DNA from: Garcia nutans
Lineage: Eukaryota > Streptophyta > Magnoliopsida > Malpighiales > Euphorbiaceae
DNA: 64,000 nt
NCBI GenBank assembly: GCA_947685225.1
Contig: CANTUV010000053.1
Span: forward strand, 11,827,501 to 11,891,500
Direction: 5' to 3'
Shown here: one piece after another, positions 57,909 through 64,000 of the stretch
How the letters are laid out: every line of letters starts with the position of its first letter
How positions within the stretch are numbered: position 1 is the stretch's first letter
Made by a program: the position numbers and the translations under genes
The notes under the pieces: model-generated
Told to the model about the DNA's origin: nothing
The model's input: only the letters and a program-made list of their open reading frames with translations
Databases searched by the model: none

Positions 57909-58214
57909 ATCATTTTTCTTTTTTCGAAAATATTTTTTTTATCAACCACGATCCTTCGCAGTTTGGGGCCGGCGGACTAATAAATCATTTGTTGGCCTTT
58001 TAGAGCAACGCGAGTAATATCGCCGATATGGTGTCGCTTGGCTCGTTTGCCCGAATCAGTCTCTTTCTGCAGCAGATTTGAGAGTGTTGGTGCATGGGCG
58101 AGCTTAGGATGGCATCGTAGGAAGAGGGACGAATGAGAAAGGGAATAGGCAAGGGCCATTCTCAGCGAAGCAGTGAGAGGGAGAGAATAAATTAACTTTC
58201 TTGCAGCGCGTTAC

Positions 58215-58334
58215 GGGTGCGATCATACCAGCACTAACCCACCGGATCCCATCAGAACTCGGAAGTTAAACGTGCTTGGGCGCGAGTAGTACTGAGATGG
58301 GTGACTTCTTGGGAAGTCCTTGCGTTGCACCCCT
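58215..58334 (+). rRNA. 5S rRNA gene copy
   Basis: CTAACCCACC, ACTCGGAAG, GGGCGCGAG, GTGACTTCTTGGG and CTTGCGTTG; an extra T follows the gene end. Confidence 0.78.
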
Positions 58335-58642
58335 TATCATTTTTCTTTTTTCGAAAATATTTTTTTTATCAACCACGATCATTTGCAGTGTGGGGCCGGC
58401 GGACTAATAAATCATTTGTTGGCCTTTTAGAGCAACGAGAGTAATATCGACGATATGGCGTCGCTTAGCTCGTTTGCCCGAATCAGTATCTTTCTGCAGC
58501 AGATTTGAGAGCGGTGGTGCTTGGGCGAGCTTAGGATGGCATCGTAGGAAGACGGACGAATGAGAAAGAGAACAGGCAAGCGCCATTCTCAGCGAAGTAG
58601 TGAGAGGGAGAGAATAAATTAAATTTTCTGGCAGCGCATGAC

Positions 58643-58762
58643 GGGTGCGATCATACCAGCACTAACGCACCGGATCCCATCAGAACTCCGAAGTTAAACT
58701 TGCTTGGGCGAGAGTAGTACTGAGATGGGTGACCTCTTTGGAAGTTCTCGTGTTGCACCCCT
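58643..58762 (+). rRNA. 5S rRNA gene copy
   Basis: AAACTTGCTTGGG and CTCTTTGGAAGTTCTCG. Confidence 0.8.
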
Positions 58763-59079
58763 ATCATTTTTCTTTTTTCAAAAATATTTTTTTTATCAAC
58801 CACGATTCTTCGCAGTTTGGAGCCGGCGGACTAATAAATCATTTGTTAGCCTTTTAGAGCAACGCGAGTAATATCGCCGATATGGCGTCGCTTGGCTCGT
58901 TTGCCCGAATCAGTCTCTCTCTGCAGCAGATTTGAGAGCGTTGGTGCGTGGGCGAGCTTAGGATGTTATCATAGGAAGAGGGATGAATGAGAAAGAGAAT
59001 AGGCAAGGGCCATTCTCAGCGAAGCAGTGAGAGGGAGAGAATAAATTAAATTTTCTGGCAGCGCATTACGGGTGCGATC

Positions 59080-59122
59080 ATACCAGCGTTAACGCACCGG
59101 ATCCCATCAGAACTCCGAAGTT
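59080..59122 (+). pseudogene. 5S rRNA gene 5' fragment
   Basis: First 43 nt by alignment, ending CGAAGTT, interrupted by the CACTA terminus at 59123. AGCGTTAACG is its private change. Confidence 0.88.
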
Positions 59123-59140
59123 CACTACAAAAAAACACGC
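59123..59140 (+). repeat. CACTA terminal inverted repeat (left)
   Basis: CACTACAAAAAAACACGC, matching the usual plant CACTACAAGAAAA-type end. The flanking 5S bases GTT are a candidate 3-bp target duplication, but the partner end is not visible. Confidence 0.82.
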
Positions 59141-59480
59141 TATCTGCGACGGATACGATCCGTTAATAAAAAAGGCGTCGCAATTTTCAATTTGCGACAG
59201 GCCGTCGCAGATTGCGACGGATTTGCAACCACTCGGCGGTTGCAAATCTCGCGCTTAAATTTTCGCGGGTAAAGGGCAGCCGTTGCATATTCCGTCGCAG
59301 ATTTCGTCGCAGATTCCGTCACAGATTTCCGTCGCAAATTCGTTGCAGATTTCGTCGCAGATTGCCGTCGCTAATTCGTTGCAGATTCCGTCGCAGATTC
59401 CGTCGCAGATTGTCGTCGCAGTATCTGTCGCAGATTCCGTCATAGATTTCAAATATCCGTCGCACATTCATAACAAATCC
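59141..59480. repeat. CACTA subterminal repeats
   Basis: Many copies, in both orientations, of CCGTCGCAGAT / TGCGACGG variants, concentrated within 340 bp and ending near 59465. In CACTA elements subterminal repeats bind the element's own transposase. Short overlapping open frames here on both strands are produced by the repeat. Confidence 0.8.
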
Positions 59481-60736
59481 GTAGTAATTTAATATTGATT
59501 TTTATTGGAACTATTTATATTATCAATTAATTTTATGAGAACTTTATAAATACATTTGGAACATTTAAACACAATCTAAAAAAATACTAATTACATTGAT
59601 AAAAATAATTCTTTTATTAATCTTCAATAGAATAAAATATTTTACAATTTTACTATACAAGTGTTAAGAACACTACTATAAATAATCTATCTTGAAAATA
59701 ACAATATAGATATTCAATATTAAATTATAGTGCTGGGGCGTTCTCTCCTTATCACGTCTTTCAGATCCTGAAAAAGAGTAAATGAAAAGAATAATATGAT
59801 ACACGTTAACAAAGTAATACTAACCGTGGTGTGTAGGCTTTTTCATTCAACTCGTGCATAGATTATTCAATGGGATTATTTAACTCGGTAAACAAATACA
59901 AGATTTAAACATGCTTGTATCACATTCACTATGGTTCACACACGAACCAAGTTTTGTTATATGTGTCTGAAATGGACACTTATCCAAGATTTGGTGTAAA
60001 TTGAAGTGTCCAAGGAAAGTACCCCTGTTTGAGTGTCAAGTATCAAGAGTAGGAACTACAAAAAAAAAAAGCCAAGAAAGAATTTCAATACCCTATGATT
60101 ACTGGTTCCAGGATTGCCTCCAGGATGCAAAACAAAATTCCAGACAAAGCAAATTACGCTAGAATTAGCTTCTGTATATGTAATTCATAATATAAAGATA
60201 ACTATCTCAAACATGAATTATTAATACCTCCAATCTCAAACATGAATTATTAATACCTCTATGTTATTAATAATGGAAAAAACTCAAAAATTCCTTTAAG
60301 GAGAATAAATTCCTCTGGCAACAAGTTACTTCATATAACTCAAAACTAAATTGCGAGAACAACTTCATCCCTATTGCAGCATTGTATAAAACAATGGAAT
60401 CAAAGTTAATGCCTGCTTCGCACTCAGAGAATAGGAACATACCATTTTCACTTCAGCAATTCAAATCAGGCATACACGACATATCCAATCGATCTTTATT
60501 TAAAGCTAATAAAGATATGATGAATAATCCCTCTACATATTCCAAGCCCAATAAGCAAATTCAATAGATATATTCCAAGCCCGTAGGTAACAATGTAAAA
60601 TCCCTCGACATAATAAACCAGCAAACAGTAAATAACCACCGCAACAAAATTACTAGACTCTTGTGACACAAGAAATCAACCAATCATGATTCCGATGTAT
60701 ACCAACAGCATCAGTGGGAACATGAACAGCTATTAC
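59481..60736. other. CACTA interior, no gene recognised
   Basis: AT-rich sequence. I see no convincing exon, repeat or RNA gene. A 61-residue frame at 60382-60567 has no recognisable features. Confidence 0.5.
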
Positions 60737-60968
60737 CTTCTAATTGTATCTGGATCTTCATATGTATTTATAGCAAATACACAATAATGCAACCAAATGT
60801 CCACTGAATATGTCACCCCCAGAACAGCTCGTTCATATACCTCCACCACTTTGTCCATAGAACCAATGCGTGCCTCATGATCTGCGTACTTCTTCCAATA
60901 ACCATAACACAATGGGAATTCAGCCAAAAAGACATCATATACTTTTCGAATTTTTAATATCTTATTGT
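60737..60968 (-). pseudogene. PRP39-like splicing factor exon fragment
   Basis: One exon of about 77 codons flanked by an acceptor-like TTGCAG and a donor GTAATA. It encodes AEFPLCYGYWKKYADHEAR and VYERAVLGVTYSVDIWLHYC, with the helix-repeat pattern of HAT/TPR-like repeats; this is the PRP39 family as I recall it. PRP39 is a U1 snRNP-associated protein acting in 5' splice-site recognition. The frame is open upstream of the acceptor too, as QDVADNK, so the exon may start slightly earlier. Only a small part of the protein (usually over 600 residues) is present, so this is a fragment. It lies on the same strand as the XRN and SWC4 fragments. Confidence 0.8.
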
Positions 60969-61185
60969 CTGCAACATCTTGACAGAAAATTTGATGACAA
61001 GCACAAAAGATAATTTTAACAATTAAAAATTATTTATTTTCAATATTTTATTATAAAATGATTTACCAAAATTTATAATAGCTCAAATTTCAACTTGAAA
61101 AATTCAAAATTTAAATTATGTATCACTATGTCTACTTAAAAAATCTAAAAGATTTACTAGAACTGTTATCACTTATGTAAGATAC

Positions 61186-61251
61186 CCAGAGATCAGCAAA
61201 ATTCAGACATGGACATTGAGCAAGAGAACTATCTAAAAGTTCATCAGAATC
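61186..61251 (-). pseudogene. Possible exon fragment, unidentified
   Basis: A 66-nt open segment between an acceptor-like AAGCAG and a donor GTATCT encodes DSDELLDSSLAQCPCLNFAD followed by LW. The codon composition looks exon-like compared with its AT-rich flanks. It lies between the XRN and PRP39 exons and could belong to either or to a fourth gene; I do not recognise it. Confidence 0.4.
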
Positions 61252-61332
61252 CTGCTTCAATATATTCAATTAGCATAATAAACATCATCTCACAACAACA
61301 TTTTATTTAAATAAAGGCCGAATATTACAAAC

Positions 61333-61497
61333 CTCACGAATCTCCAACGTGGGCATATGTGGCAAAAAATCATTTCCAACGAAGAAACACATGAATATAA
61401 AATCATCCACAACGCATTCAAAATCAATCTCAAATGGAGGATTGAGAATTCTCATTTCGAATTCCAGATACTCTCTAAGAGTCCAAATGTTAAGAAA
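61333..61497 (-). pseudogene. XRN-family 5'-3' exoribonuclease exon fragment
   Basis: A 165-nt exon, 55 codons, between acceptor GATGCAG and donor GTTTGT. It contains FLNIWTLREYLEFEM, PPFEIDFE and the highly conserved VDDFIFMCFFVGNDFLPHMP, which in XRN nucleases includes acidic metal-binding residues of the active site. In plants XRN2/3/4 degrade uncapped RNA in nucleus or cytoplasm; I cannot tell which paralogue this is. FIFMCFF and ECVV are slightly unusual spellings that may be decay. The neighbouring exons of the gene are absent: SWC4 sequence begins about 80 bp upstream, so two introns of different genes are fused. Confidence 0.85.
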
Positions 61498-61578
61498 CTG
61501 CATCAAGAGAAAGGGTAAAAAGAAGGATCAAGCGATTAAAAACGTATAACAATTGAATACATTCACAATGGAACCCAC

Positions 61579-63715
61579 CTGGTATCAGTATACGAACTCT
61601 CACGAAAGGATGAACCTTCTGCCTCCTTATACTGCAACCGAGAGGCAAATGGAAGACTGACACGTCAGAGACTAAATGCAGAGCAGCTCTTTCAAATGTC
61701 ATGACATAACTATAGAATTATGGATATTTCTTTCATTAAAAATATCAAATCTACAACTTTCACATTTACTTTTATTGGGCAGTTCTGCATTAGAAATTGT
61801 GAACGTGCAATACCTGTTTTTGAAGATTTAGCAGAGTCAGTATTTCTTTTCTTAATTCAAGGTGCTCTGCACAAACAGCTTTGGTTGGCACCCTTGGTTT
61901 TAAATTAACCTGTAAACAAAAACACAGTACGTGATACCCAATTTGTACAAGGCCCTTTATATGAAACAATCGAACTGTCTAAAAAATTTATAATTACAGT
62001 TTATCCAAGAAACAACCACTAAGCAAATTTAAGAGTACCTACTTAGATCAGATAATAATTATATGATAGAAGTGAAGAATGAATTTTACACAATGTGCAA
62101 AAACATAGTTAAAGAAGCACATCTGCATTCATGAGACTTCTAAAACCCAATGCCTAGAAAATGCTAATTGGGTAAGTTAAAGTCACAAATAATATGCATT
62201 TAATCAAGAAGACAATTTGAATTGATCTTGAAGATAAAGTGAATTTCCAACCAAAAAACTACCCACTGAACAACCTTTATGACATGGGGAATTTCGTACA
62301 GCTAAAGAGTTCAAGTCATCTTCACAGGACATATGCTGAAAAGTCAAAAGAACACTAATAAGGTGCTTATAGAAATAGGAAGATGATGAAAAACAATATT
62401 ACTGTCTAATTGTCAAAGACATAACATCATTCAGCATGAATAATATAACAAGAAAAGGATGCATCAAGAGTTCATGGAGAATAACCAGACCCCAAGATCT
62501 TGTAATGTCTGCTCAACTCGCTTGATTGTCCGAAGCCCTGTAGAAGAACTTGCAGCTTGCACCATTTGCTCAAGAGCATATGTTCTCAAGTATACACGAA
62601 GCTAACATTTTTATTAAAAAATCAGACTAGTTTGCAATATATATAATATTTAGCAAAACTATAAATAAATTAAAAAAAATGAATGGTACGTGTGATTGAT
62701 CTATGTTTCCAGCCGTGAAAAAAACAAAAAAGACAACTGGTTTCTTATTTTGTTGTTCATCAATCGATGATTTTCTTCAAAATTATAATGGGGGAGGATT
62801 GGGGTGGAGGAGGGAAGCTGCAAGATAATCAATATACCATGCGTAGAGAAGCAAGAGTGGAGGCATTTTCCACCATTAAGGAAGTTGAAGGTGTAACTGC
62901 TGCAGAGGCTAGTTGAGCATTTGATGAAGGAGAAACAATATCATCAATATTGGTAGCTGTCTCAGCAATTTCTGGGCCAGCATTTGATGCTACAGGCAAT
63001 ACAGATTCTTCAACACCCTGAGAAGGCCACTATAAAAACGATCCTTCAATTCCTCCACTGTCCGAGATGATGGGAACCTATCAGCTATAATAATGAAGCG
63101 GAGATCAAGTCTTTCACACAGGTCAAACAATTGATCTGTCTCCTCCTTGGTCCACATCTAACAGAAATAAAGTGATTGAGAATTAGTTCCATAATTTATA
63201 ACAGGAAATCAGGGCAAGATAATGATTCCTCTTTATTCTTAACTAGCACACTCAATTGAAATCTTACGATATAGCAGCTACAGAAAGTCATAAAGACGAA
63301 ACCATGAGTTGATACCTACGGGATCAGTCAAATATTTCTCATACTCTTCATCAGTGTACTTGACAACATCAACAGACTGCAGATTTACAAATAAAATAAC
63401 ATATTCAGTTTGAAAAAAAAAATGAAAAGAAAAAGAAAGCACATATTAATTCTTTTATAGCCTAATACACATGAAGATGGAGGCAAACTTGTGCATACTT
63501 TGTTATATTTGGCAAAAGAATAGTCACCAGTTGGCGGAACACCATTTACAACTCTAACCTGCAAATCAAACAAGACAGAACTTTTTTAAAAGACTCCAAC
63601 CAACAAATGGACACCTGATTAAGAGACAACTTCAGCAGTTACAACCTACTCAGTGGTAAAGATGAAGATTATCCTTTCGAGCAGAATTTGTAAAAGGAAG
63701 CCACTGCCATGTGAT
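61579..63715 (-). pseudogene. SWC4/DMAP1-like gene fragment, eight exons
   Basis: Ordered exons on the minus strand: 63650-63715 (TWQWLPFTNSARKDNLHLYH), 63499-63558 (VRVVNGVPPTGDYSFAKYNK), 63320-63376 (SVDVVKYTDEEYEKYLTDP), about 63025-63157 (WTKEETDQLFDLCER, the SANT/Myb-like part, to LKDRFYS), 62838-63017 (VLPVASNAGPE to LASLRM), 62491-62601 (LRVYLRTYALEQMVQ to VEQTLQDLG), 61814-61909 (VNLKPRVPTKAVCAEHLELR) and 61579-61631 (YKEAEGSSFRESSYTD). Nearly all borders have GT/AG. SWC4/DMAP1 is a shared subunit of the SWR1 and NuA4 chromatin complexes. Defects: the first exon ends in TGA where tryptophan is expected, and the exon that should follow the SANT part is missing by a deletion that joins the donor side to the next acceptor. 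The N-terminal exons lie outside the window or were never captured. Confidence 0.85.
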
Positions 63716-64000
63716 CTGAATGCAGGTTCTCAAATTTGTCAGAAACACATTCTAATTCATATATCTTGACAACAGACAAAATTGAGTGACATAATTAACT
63801 CACATCAAGACCAATACATAAAGGAACATGGATGAAGCACGAGTTATCGACAGATCCTAACATTCTGTGAACTCACAATTCATAAATGTAAGTAGAATTC
63901 AATTCCATTGAATGACAATGAAGGTGGTCTCTATTTCTTGCAAAGCTCAACCTTATTTACACTACACCTCTACTTCCTGCACTAGTCTTCTAATTTCCAT
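63716..64000. other. Window end, no exon recognised
   Basis: AT-rich, intron-like sequence upstream of the first visible SWC4 exon; nothing else is seen. Confidence 0.5.

Larger units (their letters stand above)
57617..59122 (+). repeat. 5S rDNA tandem array, block 5 (right end)
   Basis: It starts in mid-spacer, directly after truncated gag-pol sequence, then holds three full genes and the first 43 nt of a fourth, which is interrupted by a CACTA transposon end. No 5S sequence is seen to the right in this window. Confidence 0.93.
59123..64000. mobile_element. CACTA (En/Spm-type) transposon, left end, with gene fragments
   Basis: The terminus CACTACAAAAAAACACGC starts inside a 5S gene and is followed by a dense subterminal repeat region, the two hallmarks of plant CACTA elements. 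The opposite terminus (…TTGTAGTG) is not in the window, so the right limit is the window edge by default. No transposase is recognised here. The interior carries minus-strand fragments of at least three host genes, fitting a non-autonomous gene-capturing element. Alternatively the host fragments belong to a separate locus beyond an unrecognised right end. Confidence 0.75.

Noticed and set aside
59212..59492. Overlapping Arg/Ser/Ala-rich frames on both strands
   Set aside because: Direct translation of CACTA subterminal repeats in several frames.

Overview
This is nuclear DNA from a flowering plant, probably a eudicot. The evidence is tandem plant-type 5S ribosomal DNA, Ty3/gypsy LTR retrotransposons primed by initiator-Met tRNA, a CACTA (En/Spm) transposon end, and intron-containing fragments of plant housekeeping genes. 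I cannot name the species. No host gene is intact.

About 41 kb is 5S rDNA. The unit is about 427 bp: a 120-nt 5S gene, a T-rich Pol III terminator, and a spacer ending in an AT box, a GC dinucleotide and a C just before the gene. I place 96 full-length and 6 truncated 5S copies, all on the + strand, in five blocks: 1-13400, 17168-31703, 35471-46862, 52577-53455 and 57617-59122. Every full copy carries the same departures from the usual plant 5S sequence inside the internal promoter, so this is a homogenised variant family.

The left 37 kb is a nearly perfect direct tandem duplication. Copy A is about 1534-18991 and copy B about 18992-37295. Each holds some 30 5S units and the same truncated LTR element (13401-17167 and 31704-35470). 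Copy B has gained two 5S units since the duplication. Shorter higher-order periods of about 1.71 and 2.13 kb lie inside each copy. From 37.3 to 46.9 kb the units are more diverged and unduplicated.

Four independent insertions break the array: the LTR element at 13401 (copied at 31704), a minus-strand element at 46863-52576 (3' LTR, polypurine tract, AT-rich remnant), a second LTR family at 53456-57616 (5' LTR, primer site, leader, gag), and a CACTA end at 59123. Each identifiable outer terminus abuts 5S gene sequence rather than spacer. The LTR elements have lost their other half to 5S sequence.

The last 4.9 kb begins with the CACTA terminus and its CG-rich subterminal repeats. It then holds minus-strand exon fragments resembling three unrelated genes: PRP39 (splicing), a 5'-3' exoribonuclease of the XRN family, and eight ordered exons of SWC4/DMAP1 (SWR1/NuA4 chromatin complexes). 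This is most simply a gene-capturing CACTA element whose far end lies outside the window.

Calls rest on reading the sequence and on family knowledge from memory; no search or alignment was run.
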